17,465 bases of DNA from CALODP01 sp942492055 (GTDB lineage: Bacteria; Bacteroidota; Ignavibacteria; Ignavibacteriales; Melioribacteraceae). The stretch is taken from assembly GCA_942492055.1 (NCBI GenBank), contig CALODP010000010.1:1-17465 (forward strand). The letters are read 5' to 3'. A program made the translations under genes and the position numbers. Numbering within the stretch: position 1 is the stretch's first letter; each line of letters starts with the position of its first letter. Below the pieces are notes generated by a model that saw nothing but the letters and a program-made list of their open reading frames with translations, did not search any database and was not told where the DNA came from. Positions 1 through 4,416 of this stretch are shown one piece after another.

Positions 1-60
1 ATAGAGAGGGGGGACTACTATCGGTTCTACTTGTGGAGTATTTTGTTGTGTAAGTTCCAT
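1..60 (-). CDS. Start of an unrecognised small protein, cut by the window edge
   Basis: An ATG at 60-58 overlaps the TAA stop of the gene above it (TAATG). It is preceded by GAGGAAATA, a good ribosome binding site at proper spacing. The 20 codons to the window edge are all open and begin MELTQQNTPQ, ending in a Pro/Val-rich stretch. Only the N-terminus is visible, so no function can be given. The tight overlap and the RBS are the reasons to call it a gene. It would be the next gene in the leftward accessory operon. Confidence 0.55.
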   Translation of the reverse strand, partial: MELTQQNTPQVEPIVVPPLY

Positions 61-371
61 TATTTCCTCGAAGCCATATGCGGCATATCAAATCCGTCTG
101 TATTTGAAAACCCTCTTACCCTAAACTCTTCTTCTCCAGGCTCTTTATAAATAACGGACAAGTTGTCACTCGTGTCCATAAGTAACTTAGTTACCCCAAT
201 AAGAAAGACAGGTGTCTCAATTCCTTTACGATAGATATAAAGGAACGTTGGTGGGTCGAATACGTATTCCATTATTTCCTCGGGTATAAAATCCTCTGAG
301 GAAACCAGCAGCATTTCCCCAGAGGACTCTTTGTCGGTGAACAAAAGAGAGCGTTCGGCTTTACCGAACAT
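60..371 (-). CDS. Hypothetical protein, 103 aa
   Basis: The protein is acidic and soluble with no clear membrane segment or signal, and I recognise no family. It starts MFGKAERSLL; its C-terminal half reads like a beta-rich fold (LSVIYKEPGE, EEFRVRGFS). It lies 46 bases after the encoded CCA of the tRNA-Lys gene and its stop overlaps the next start. The start is not settled. The strong GGGGG ribosome site sits 12 nt from this ATG but only 5 nt from another ATG at 378-376, which opens a 5-codon frame ending at 361. A perfect 6-bp hairpin covers the first six codons. An initiation codon further inside is possible. Confidence 0.65.
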   Translation of the reverse strand: MFGKAERSLLFTDKESSGEMLLVSSEDFIPEEIMEYVFDPPTFLYIYRKGIETPVFLIGVTKLLMDTSDNLSVIYKEPGEEEFRVRGFSNTDGFDMPHMASRK

Positions 372-378
372 ATGTCAT
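353..378 (-). promoter_or_regulatory. Start-codon hairpin and 5-codon upstream reading frame
   Basis: The arms GTTCGG (369-364) and CCGAAC (358-353) pair perfectly around a 5-nt loop, over codons 1-6 of the gene that starts at 371. Just upstream, ATG at 378 opens a 5-codon frame (M-T-Y-V-R, stop TAA at 363-361) with the best-spaced ribosome site. Overlap of a minimal frame with a start-site hairpin could tune translation. This is inference from sequence only; a 6-bp palindrome can also occur by chance. Confidence 0.35.
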
Positions 379-417
379 AGCTACCCCCTTTCACTATTTA
401 TTTATTTTGTGAGGTTC

Positions 418-493
418 TGGTGATTCCTCCGAGGATCGAACTCGGGACCACTTGATTAAAAGTCAAGTGCTCTACCTACTGAGCTAAGGAATC
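418..493 (-). tRNA. tRNA-Lys (anticodon TTT), CCA encoded
   Basis: A full cloverleaf can be drawn. The acceptor stem is GATTCCT/AGGAATC with discriminator A and an encoded CCA at 420-418. The D arm is GCTC/GAGC, the anticodon loop CTTTTAA, and the T arm ends in the usual GTTCGATCC loop. Anticodon TTT reads AAA and AAG lysine codons. The length is 76 nt including CCA. It is probably cut from the leftward polycistronic transcript. Its first 10 nt are also the last 10 nt of the protein gene above it, including that gene's TAG stop. Confidence 0.96.
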
Positions 494-732
494 ATATACT
501 CTTGAATTTCATCCCACTCTTCTGTAGTGATCTCTTCGTTATCTTCAACCGATAAATAGACCTGCGCCCATGAATACTTCGACCACCCTACTTGAATGTT
601 CTTCTCTACTTTACAATCATCACTTGTAAACAAGAACACAGGGTCAATTTCTTTCTCCCCACAAATTCCATCAGTGAGGCGAATTAAGATAAAGTATCGA
701 AGCTGCTCAGGAGTTAGATCTTTTACTTTCAT
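484..732 (-). CDS. Hypothetical protein, 82 aa, stop codon inside tRNA-Lys
   Basis: An acidic protein beginning MKVKDLTPEQLRYF, with no family I recognise. The N-terminal third looks helical, and two cysteines lie at residues 24 and 40. The start overlaps the TGA of the preceding gene as ATGA with no strong ribosome site of its own, so translation is probably coupled. The last codons, ATT CCT TAG, are the first ten bases of the tRNA-Lys gene, so cleavage at the tRNA 5' end would clip the stop codon from the message. The coupling and dense packing support a real gene; the function is unknown. Confidence 0.7.
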   Translation of the reverse strand: MKVKDLTPEQLRYFILIRLTDGICGEKEIDPVFLFTSDDCKVEKNIQVGWSKYSWAQVYLSVEDNEEITTEEWDEIQEYMIP

Positions 733-1103
733 TTATCTGAATCATCTGTAATTTCATTGATGCCATTCTCGTCGCCGTATTGTACTTCTACCCAATCGAG
801 GAGCAAATACTCATTCGTCCCAGGTGTTCTTTCTTTTTCAAAACGTTTAAGGAGTGCCCTAAGATCCCGAATAACATTTGATCTAAACTCATCTCCTCCG
901 TCCGACAAATCCCATCCTTCTTTACTTCCGTCAGGAAGAATAGCAAATGAATCCTTGCCATTGGCTAACGATGGAATAATTGGTGTAACTAACTTTCCAT
1001 ACTCTGGGACGTGTAGTATTCTCTCATAAAATTCTCTAACGAGTTGAACCTCACTAAACTCTTCAAAAGTTACGAGGATCGCGTGATTTCTATAATATCC
1101 CAT
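729..1103 (-). CDS. Conserved phage hypothetical protein, 124 aa
   Basis: I take the start at 1103 (MGYYRNHAIL), where GGGAAG stands just upstream. The frame stays open 20 codons further, but that stretch overlaps the end of the preceding gene. The layout resembles a widespread uncharacterised phage family: an N-terminal HAILVT strand, a helical segment, a central PDGSKEGWDLSDGGDE block at about residues 78-93, and WVEVQYGDENG near the end. That resemblance is from memory of such proteins and not from a search. No catalytic motif or membrane segment is visible. It is 11 nt below the preceding gene and coupled by ATGA to the next one. Confidence 0.75.
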   Translation of the reverse strand: MGYYRNHAILVTFEEFSEVQLVREFYERILHVPEYGKLVTPIIPSLANGKDSFAILPDGSKEGWDLSDGGDEFRSNVIRDLRALLKRFEKERTPGTNEYLLLDWVEVQYGDENGINEITDDSDK

Positions 1104-1114
1104 TATTCTTCCCT

Positions 1115-1312
1115 TTATGTTAAAACAATTTCTTGTACATCCGTATCTACGTGGATATACCAAATAGGAGAAGTAAACCCTTTTCTATCTCCTAACATAA
1201 TATCATGATCCCCTCTCCCTTGAGAAATAAGTTGACCAAGATACTTATGAAATTGTTCAACTGTAAGTTCCCCTCCAGTACTTTGAGAAGAGGCTGCATG
1301 TAAGATATTCAT
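1115..1312 (-). CDS. Small hypothetical phage protein, 65 aa
   Basis: The core (LTVEQFHKYLGQL, then a G-D-H-D-I-M-L strand and a closing EIVL strand) is the pattern of small phage proteins of the 'help-strand-strand' type that often begin with ELI..L. The gene at 2013-2252 has a similar layout, and the two may be distant relatives. The start ATG at 1312 is preceded by CGGAGATACTA, a good ribosome site. There are no cysteines, signal or membrane segment. The function is unknown. Confidence 0.65.
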   Translation of the reverse strand: MNILHAASSQSTGGELTVEQFHKYLGQLISQGRGDHDIMLGDRKGFTSPIWYIHVDTDVQEIVLT

Positions 1313-1325
1313 TAGTATCTCCGTT

Positions 1326-1368
1326 GTAATGTAAAAAGAAAGGTCAAAGGCCAGGCTGTTTGCATTAC
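1326..1368 (-). repeat. Inverted repeat between two genes
   Basis: The arms 1326-1335 (GTAATGTAAA) and 1359-1368 (TTTGCATTAC) pair over 10 positions with one imperfect pair. That pair is G-U if the plus strand is transcribed and A-C if the minus strand is. The right arm contains the TAA stop of the Cys-motif gene at 1365-1589. The loop is 23 nt and includes CTTTCTTTTT on the minus strand, before the closing arm, so this is not a standard terminator. It may be a processing or stability stem in the leftward message, or chance. Confidence 0.4.
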
Positions 1369-1589
1369 TCTTCCTTTAAGTAGGCTCGTAATTCTTGCCG
1401 GGTTAAGTTTTTCTTACCTTTTTGCCTTCGAGGATTTCCACAACAAAAAGGACTTGAGCACATACAAGTTGTCTTTCTTGCTATCTTCAAACAACGCTCA
1501 AAGCCTTCCTCATTGTTATAGAAATTCAAAACATCAACTCGTCGTTTTGCCTTATTCAATCCTTTCTTAAAGCGTCTTCGTGAGATCAT
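1365..1589 (-). CDS. Small basic protein with Cys-rich CGNPRR motif, 74 aa
   Basis: The frame is open into the tRNA-Leu gene, but the real start must be the ATG at 1589. AAGGA lies 8 nt before it, directly after the tRNA CCA end, giving MISRRRFKKG. The N-terminal half is very basic and helical, suggesting contact with nucleic acid. Around residues 46-59 is a cluster C-M-C-S-S-P-F-C-C-G-N-P-R-R, followed by a KKNLTRQELRAYLKEE helix. Small proteins with this Cys/GNPR(R/K) signature occur in many bacteria and phages, with no function known to me. The cysteines could bind a metal ion. Confidence 0.8.
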   Translation of the reverse strand: MISRRRFKKGLNKAKRRVDVLNFYNNEEGFERCLKIARKTTCMCSSPFCCGNPRRQKGKKNLTRQELRAYLKEE

Positions 1590-1602
1590 ATAAAATTCCT
1601 TT

Positions 1603-1688
1603 TGGTGTTCCCGGTGGGAGTCGAACCCACACTCCATAATTGGAAACGGATTTTAAGTCCGTCGCGTCTGCCATTCCGCCACGGGAAC
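1603..1688 (-). tRNA. tRNA-Leu (anticodon TAA), CCA encoded
   Basis: The acceptor stem is GTTCCCG/CGGGAAC with discriminator A and encoded CCA at 1605-1603. The anticodon stem ACGGA/TCCGT encloses CTTAAAA, anticodon TAA, which reads TTA and TTG. A long variable arm (class II) and a T arm with GGTTCGACTCC complete the 86-nt molecule. Together with the Lys-TTT gene it serves codons ending in A or G, which are common in this AT-rich sequence. It lies downstream of the possible structured RNA and 14 nt before the next start codon. Confidence 0.96.
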
Positions 1689-1713
1689 ATATTTAATTCC
1701 TTGTCAGTTAAAA

Positions 1714-1827
1714 AGTAAGGCGCCAGGTTACATTTTCTTGAACCAGATTCCCCTGACCGGGCGGTCTATTTCTAAAAGGAGCGGTCAGACTCCGTTTAGT
1801 TATCGACCCTATTTAATACGCCTTACT
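1714..1827 (-). ncRNA. Candidate structured RNA, about 115 nt
   Basis: No protein frame fits this stretch. On the minus strand a perfect 9-bp outer stem (1827-1819 with 1722-1714, AGTAAGGCG/CGCCTTACT) closes the segment and is followed at once by a T run, as in an intrinsic terminator. Inside, CTGACCG at 1788-1782 can pair with CGGTCAG at 1759-1753 (7 bp). The first of these also sits in the loop of a GGAG/CTCC stem (1793-1790 with 1781-1778), so an H-type pseudoknot is possible. A further hairpin GGTTCA/TG(T)AACC lies near 1725-1743. I cannot match it to a known RNA class. It lies between a small protein gene and tRNA-Leu in the same operon. Confidence 0.5.
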
Positions 1828-1869
1828 ACCAACTACAGCAGTGCTGGTTATTGTTAATCCATTCGTCCT

Positions 1870-2016
1870 TTACTCACCTAAGATTCTCATCGGACGCTTC
1901 ACGAGAATGGTATTCATCTCCAGCTTCATTCGGATAAAAGCAGGAGAGAAACCTTTGTTGTAAAGCCTCCAGAAAAGCCGCTGAGGGGGAATCTTGTACC
2001 TGTAAGTACCTTTCAT
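1870..2016 (-). CDS. Small basic protein, 48 aa
   Basis: ATG at 2016-2014 overlaps the TGA stop of the gene above as ATGA, the same coupling used elsewhere in this operon. The 48 codons end in TAA at 1870. The product (start MKGTYRYKIPPQRLFWR) is strongly basic with aromatic residues and a likely helix in its second half (IRMKLEMNTILVKR). No family is recognised. A nucleic-acid or protein-binding accessory role is possible but not shown. Length and coupling make it more likely than not a real gene. Confidence 0.6.
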   Translation of the reverse strand: MKGTYRYKIPPQRLFWRLYNKGFSPAFIRMKLEMNTILVKRPMRILGE

Positions 2017-2252
2017 GGGCTATCTCCACTCAGAATAATCTTTCCGTTCCCACGATCTGGAATAATGGAAGTTACGGAATCAACGGAACCTCTGCGACCG
2101 TCGGCGTAATCAGTATAATGAACTTCTTCTCCACATTTATCACAAGTTACGTCCCCTTCAATATCCTGATCTGGAATATTAGGAATTTGCATGACCACTT
2201 CGTCGTAATCCTCCATTCCTTCCAGCGCCAGAAGAAGTTCTCTCTTATTCAT
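2013..2252 (-). CDS. Small hypothetical protein with one CxxC, 79 aa
   Basis: It starts MNKRELLLALEGMEDYDEVV, the pattern of small phage proteins with an N-terminal helix and an EVV strand. A CDKCGEEV segment at about residues 37-44 gives a single CxxC that could be half of a zinc site. The closing strands (VDSVTSII, GKIILSG) complete a small alpha/beta fold. AGAGAGGA precedes the start, which overlaps the TGA of the preceding gene (ATGA). Its own stop overlaps the next start. The function is unknown. Confidence 0.7.
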   Translation of the reverse strand: MNKRELLLALEGMEDYDEVVMQIPNIPDQDIEGDVTCDKCGEEVHYTDYADGRRGSVDSVTSIIPDRGNGKIILSGDSP

Positions 2253-2437
2253 GTTCTATATCCTCTCTTTGCAAGTTTTATAGGAAGTCTTTCATACTCT
2301 CCACGAAACATGAGGAGTTTTACTACCTGTCGAAACCAACGGTGCGAATCTTTTCTTTGCTTTTTCTTACTCCCTGGCTTCTGACTCAAGTAAGAAATAT
2401 CTTGGTGCTTTACTGATTCGCAACCGTTGTAAGACAT
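2249..2437 (-). CDS. Small basic hypothetical protein, 62 aa
   Basis: The start at 2437 (MSYNGCESVK) overlaps the TAA of the DUF6011-type gene as TAATG, with a weak GAGAAG ribosome site, so I prefer it to the ATG six codons earlier. The product is highly basic: a KKKQRK run near the middle, then a helix with FRQVVKLLMFRGEYERL. It has no signal peptide or recognised domain. It sits in a chain of four overlapping genes and is probably translated by coupling. The function is unknown; the charge suggests nucleic-acid binding. Confidence 0.65.
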   Translation of the reverse strand: MSYNGCESVKHQDISYLSQKPGSKKKQRKDSHRWFRQVVKLLMFRGEYERLPIKLAKRGYRT

Positions 2438-2853
2438 TAGTACTTCTCTACACAAATCGGGCCGATCCCTCGCTCAACACTTTCCGGAGTTGTAAGTGTT
2501 CTCCCACAAATACAACATCGACGCGAAGGATACGCTTTCCATTGCTGTCCAGCAAACTCGAAAACGTCGGGATGATCCAATTCCATCCATTTCTTCAGAA
2601 GAACTGCGAACATAATGAAGAACCCGGATTGCTTCTTCGTCCAAACGGAAATACTCTTCCCCTTGCGGAAAGCAAACCATTCGTACGAATTCTCGTTGTC
2701 CGGTCCTACCAGCAAGGAAACAATATCTTCCCCTGGCGCGAAGGAAGCTTCTTTTGCTTGCCGTTTAATTCGGAGGGTGCGATACTCCATATCCTCGTTC
2801 TCGAAGGAAACCATTCCGTAGAAATCGGTGATCGCTTCCATTACTTCGCTCAC
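2437..2853 (-). CDS. DUF6011-type zinc-binding protein, 138 aa
   Basis: The C-terminus carries CCICGRTLTTPESVERGIGPIC (about residues 113-134), the hallmark of DUF6011: a CxxC pair, then GIGP and a further Cys. This is a small zinc-binding unit common in phage and actinobacterial proteins of unknown role. Residues 1-110 have no recognised motif and look alpha/beta, with a helix around 78-92. The start codon is GTG at 2853, with TAGGAC 8 nt upstream and TAGTG overlap with the stop of the Cys-rich gene. ATG four codons later is the alternative. It neighbours another Cys-rich gene, a possible functional pair. Confidence 0.78.
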   Translation of the reverse strand: MSEVMEAITDFYGMVSFENEDMEYRTLRIKRQAKEASFAPGEDIVSLLVGPDNENSYEWFAFRKGKSISVWTKKQSGFFIMFAVLLKKWMELDHPDVFEFAGQQWKAYPSRRCCICGRTLTTPESVERGIGPICVEKY

Positions 2854-3086
2854 TATTTTAGTCCTATTCTATCCGAGTTTAACGAAGAACAACAACCGGC
2901 GCCGAAGGCTGGTGACCATTCATTTCCTGGCTTGCTAAGGATTTCTTTGTAAACCCCACAGAAGTATTCCCCTGGCTTACTTCCTTCTAAGTATTTACAC
3001 TGATTAAGTTCTTCGGACCAACGGCCAAAAGGGCAAACTGCTTTCTTACAGCAGTATCCAGAGCGTAAACACTTAGGAAACAGTAT
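2853..3086 (-). CDS. Cys-rich protein, about 77 aa, apparent non-AUG start
   Basis: An open frame of 77 codons ends in TAG at 2853-2855, overlapping the GTG start of the next gene (TAGTG). It holds eight cysteines at about residues 6, 12, 13, 18, 30, 43, 65 and 66, in RSGYCCKKAVCPFGRW, then NQCKYL, YFCGVY and SPAFGAGCCSSLNSDR. From memory this matches a family of small bacterial and phage proteins, likely metal-binding. No ATG, GTG or TTG exists in frame near the N-terminus. AAAGG stands 5 nt before an ATA (3086-3084) and 8 nt before a CTG (3083-3081); one of these must serve, or an ATG has mutated. It lies 8 nt below the lipoprotein stop. Confidence 0.75.
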   Translation of the reverse strand: MLFPKCLRSGYCCKKAVCPFGRWSEELNQCKYLEGSKPGEYFCGVYKEILSKPGNEWSPAFGAGCCSSLNSDRIGLK

Positions 3087-3094
3087 TCTTACCT

Positions 3095-3520
3095 TTACTT
3101 TCCAGGGAACTTGAACGGGTTTCTCTTTTCGAGGATTTGATCCCCGTTTGAGAGAACCAATTCCATTCCGTTTTCTTGAATGTAAAGCATTTCCAACTTC
3201 GCTTGTGATCCATCCGGAGGAATCATTCTAACTTCAAGGGTCTCCCCTCTTTTGAATCCGTCGAGATTAAAAACAAGCTTCCAAACACGATTTCCATTAT
3301 CTGTAATCTTTCCGCGCCAAAATCCTCCTGTAACAACCGTAAAATCCCCTACAGAAACTTTCTCCCCTGTATGAAGATCCCATATAATAACGGAATCCTC
3401 GTGAGAGATATCAGAAGTATAAACCCCGTTTACGTTACTTTCGTTTGTCCCCGACCCCCCACTTCCATTCCCGCATGAAACCAATAAGCCTAAAATCAAA
3501 GCGTGAATGAAAGTTCTCAT
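3095..3520 (-). CDS. Predicted lipoprotein, 141 aa
   Basis: MRTFIHALILGLLVSC is a short type II signal peptide with a lipobox L-V-S-C, the lipid-bearing Cys being residue 16. The mature protein begins with a Gly/Ser/Asn-rich linker, then a beta-rich domain (DSVIIWDLHTGEKVSVGDF, ITDNGNRVWKLVFNLDGF) with no recognised family. A Gly after the Cys rather than Asp would favour the outer membrane by the E. coli rule. AGGGA is 5 nt before the ATG. Phage lipoproteins of this kind (Llp of T5, Cor-like proteins) can block superinfection, and some act in lysis as o-spanins. The domain size fits a surface role better than a spanin. The role is inference. Confidence 0.8.
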   Translation of the reverse strand: MRTFIHALILGLLVSCGNGSGGSGTNESNVNGVYTSDISHEDSVIIWDLHTGEKVSVGDFTVVTGGFWRGKITDNGNRVWKLVFNLDGFKRGETLEVRMIPPDGSQAKLEMLYIQENGMELVLSNGDQILEKRNPFKFPGK

Positions 3521-3532
3521 CGTTATCCCTTT

Positions 3533-3754
3533 CTACTTAATCTTCGTTTCTACGACCTTATAAACCGAAAGAACTTTTCCGCCACTTCTTTCTGCTTGGC
3601 CCTCGAAGAATTCTATTGCGCTTTCTTCACTTGGTCCCTGGTGAGTATACCTTACAGTTTCTAAGTTTTTCGTTCCTCCAACTGAGTTATCGAATTGAAG
3701 AACTGCCCTGAAATGGATGACGCCGAAATGAATCTTGTAAGTGTCTTTTACCAT
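3533..3754 (-). CDS. Hypothetical protein, 73 aa
   Basis: GGAG seven nt upstream supports the ATG at 3754. The product has two to three strands (KIHFGVIHFRAVLQF, LETVRYTHQG) and a helix (SEESAIEFFEGQAERS), then a final strand (GKVLSVYKVVE). That is a small beta-alpha-beta fold with no cysteine and no signal. I do not recognise a family. The stop is 12 nt above the lipoprotein start. An out-of-frame coding remnant ends 2 nt before its start (TAG TA ATG). Confidence 0.65.
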   Translation of the reverse strand: MVKDTYKIHFGVIHFRAVLQFDNSVGGTKNLETVRYTHQGPSEESAIEFFEGQAERSGGKVLSVYKVVETKIK

Positions 3755-3756
3755 TA

Positions 3757-3855
3757 CTATTCTCCAGAATATAGTGTGTGTTCTGCTTCACAGTACACTT
3801 CCGTCGGCCGAGGAAGAACGGGAGGAGTTAATGTTTTTGGTTCGAATAAGCTCCA
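3757..3855 (-). pseudogene. Out-of-frame copy of a proline-rich C-terminal tail
   Basis: In the +1 frame relative to the gene at 3788-3982, codons 3855 to 3757 read without stop and include KTLTPPVLPRPTEVY, ending S-G-E and TAG. The gene just upstream (3964-4194) ends with KSVTPPIFPRPDEEY and I-G-E. About 20 of the aligned positions are identical or similar, and the DNA is alike too (4011-4042 with 3799-3830). Removing one base from the A5 run on the minus strand (3834-3838) would join this tail to the upstream part, giving a 74-residue protein that ends 2 nt before the next start. Confidence 0.55.
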
Positions 3856-3982
3856 TTAGTTTTTCCTCAACTAAAATATCGAGGATATTTGCCTCGTACC
3901 TCGTAATCATTTTCGGTGCGAGTCCAAAAAGCTTTGGTCTTAACCGTCTAAGATTTTCTTCGTTTATTCTCCGATCTTCCAT
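3788..3982 (-). CDS. Hypothetical protein, 64 aa as read, possibly frameshifted
   Basis: MEDRRINEENLRRLRPK begins a basic helical protein with MITRYEANILDILVEEKLMELIRTK (residues 25-49) as a likely long helix. After residue 49 the frame turns to a Ser-rich end and stops at 3788, leaving an unusual 33-nt gap. The +1 frame instead continues into a tail resembling that of the upstream gene and runs almost to the next start. A GAGGAGAGGGAAG ribosome site precedes the ATG, which lies inside the last codons of the upstream gene. Either a 5-A tract was miscounted or mutated here, or frames switch in translation. The function is unknown. Confidence 0.5.
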   Translation of the reverse strand: MEDRRINEENLRRLRPKLFGLAPKMITRYEANILDILVEEKLMELIRTKNINSSRSSSADGSVL

Positions 3983-4194
3983 TCTTCCCTCTCCTCACTT
4001 TTAACATACTCTTCGTCGGGCCGAGGGAAAATCGGAGGAGTCACAGACTTCAAAATGCTGTAACCCTTTCCCTTCAACTGAGGGGGGAACAAAAAGAAGT
4101 GTTCCCAGGATTCGTAATTCTTCCTTTCACTCTTCGGAATTCTTTTCAATTTCCAAATACAAAAGGTTACCCGAACTTCAACTCGCTTTGCCAT
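3964..4194 (-). CDS. First gene after the promoter, hypothetical, 76 aa
   Basis: MAKRVEVRVTFCIWKLKR gives a basic strand-forming N-terminus. Residues 46-59 are the proline-rich SVTPPIFPRPDEEY, and the end is very acidic and charged. I recognise no family. AAAGGAAACAATA before the ATG is a strong ribosome site. The gene is about 84 nt below the predicted transcript start of the leftward promoter, so it should be the first one expressed. Its tail is repeated, out of frame, at the end of the next gene. Confidence 0.65.
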   Translation of the reverse strand: MAKRVEVRVTFCIWKLKRIPKSERKNYESWEHFFLFPPQLKGKGYSILKSVTPPIFPRPDEEYVKSEEREEWKIGE

Positions 4195-4216
4195 TATTGT
4201 TTCCTTTCTATTCTCA

Positions 4217-4228
4217 CGCGCTTGCGCG
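4217..4228 (-). promoter_or_regulatory. GC hairpin in the 5' leader
   Basis: CGCG-CAAG-CGCG forms a 4-bp GC stem (5 with a flanking G-U pair) between the promoter and the ribosome site of the gene at 3964-4194. It starts about 23 nt before the ATG. It could affect message stability or ribosome entry. It is short and may not be functional. Confidence 0.3.
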
Positions 4229-4261
4229 CCTATATAGTAACTGTCACGATTCCGGACGTTC

Positions 4262-4276
4262 CAGACTTTTTGTCTG
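4262..4276 (-). promoter_or_regulatory. Palindrome at the predicted transcript start
   Basis: CAGAC-AAAAA-GTCTG is a perfect 5-bp-arm inverted repeat, starting within 2 nt of the predicted +1 (about 4278). As DNA it could be an operator; as RNA it would be a stem-loop at the very 5' end, which often protects messages from decay. The sequence alone does not decide between them. Confidence 0.45.
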
Positions 4277-4284
4277 CTATCCTC

Positions 4285-4313
4285 ATTGTACCAGTCTCCC
4301 CCAAGAACGTCAA
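4285..4313 (-). promoter_or_regulatory. Sigma-70-type promoter, leftward
   Basis: The -35 box TTGACG (4313-4308) and -10 box TACAAT (4290-4285) each match consensus at 5 of 6 positions. They are separated by exactly 17 bp, and a TGG extended -10 element precedes the -10 box. The predicted start is near 4278, about 84 nt before the first ATG. It stands in the largest intergenic gap, at the head of the small-gene and tRNA cluster, which is where one would expect it. It reads like a host-polymerase promoter. Confidence 0.8.
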
Positions 4314-4321
4314 CCCCTTTC

Positions 4322-4379
4322 TAAGTCCTTGCCCTGCCTCGACTTACGACAACGGCGCCGACGGGCCGAAGGGCGAGTT
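4322..4379. other. GC-rich patch with inverted repeat upstream of the promoter
   Basis: TAAGTC (4322-4327) and GACTTA (4341-4346) form a 6-bp inverted repeat with a 13-nt centre just upstream of the -35 box. Next to it is CGGCGCCG (4353-4360), a perfect 8-bp palindrome, within a stretch clearly richer in G and C than the genes around it. No T run follows, so I see no intrinsic terminator for the structural operon here. Regulator binding sites are possible. The rest of 4195-4416 is covered by the promoter and leader features. Confidence 0.3.
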
Positions 4380-4416
4380 TCCAAAGGTCAAGATCCGTCT
4401 TTCTCGCAACAATTAT

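Noticed and set aside
1590..1637. N-terminal extension of the gene at 1365-1589 into tRNA-Leu.
   Set aside because: The extension codes from the T arm and variable arm of the tRNA; the ATG at 1589 has a proper ribosome site.
1714..1827. Hammerhead or other self-cleaving ribozyme in the structured segment.
   Set aside because: The conserved CUGANGA and GAAA core is absent, and no other ribozyme core I know can be drawn.
2542..2952. A plus-strand frame of 136 codons.
   Set aside because: It is antisense to the DUF6011-type and Cys-rich genes, both with recognisable motifs and coupled starts.
4229..4346. A 38-codon open frame on the minus strand through the promoter, with an ATG at 4286 (MRIADKKSGTSG).
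   Set aside because: The ATG lies inside the -10 box, before the predicted transcript start, and no ribosome site is placed well; the promoter reading explains the region better.
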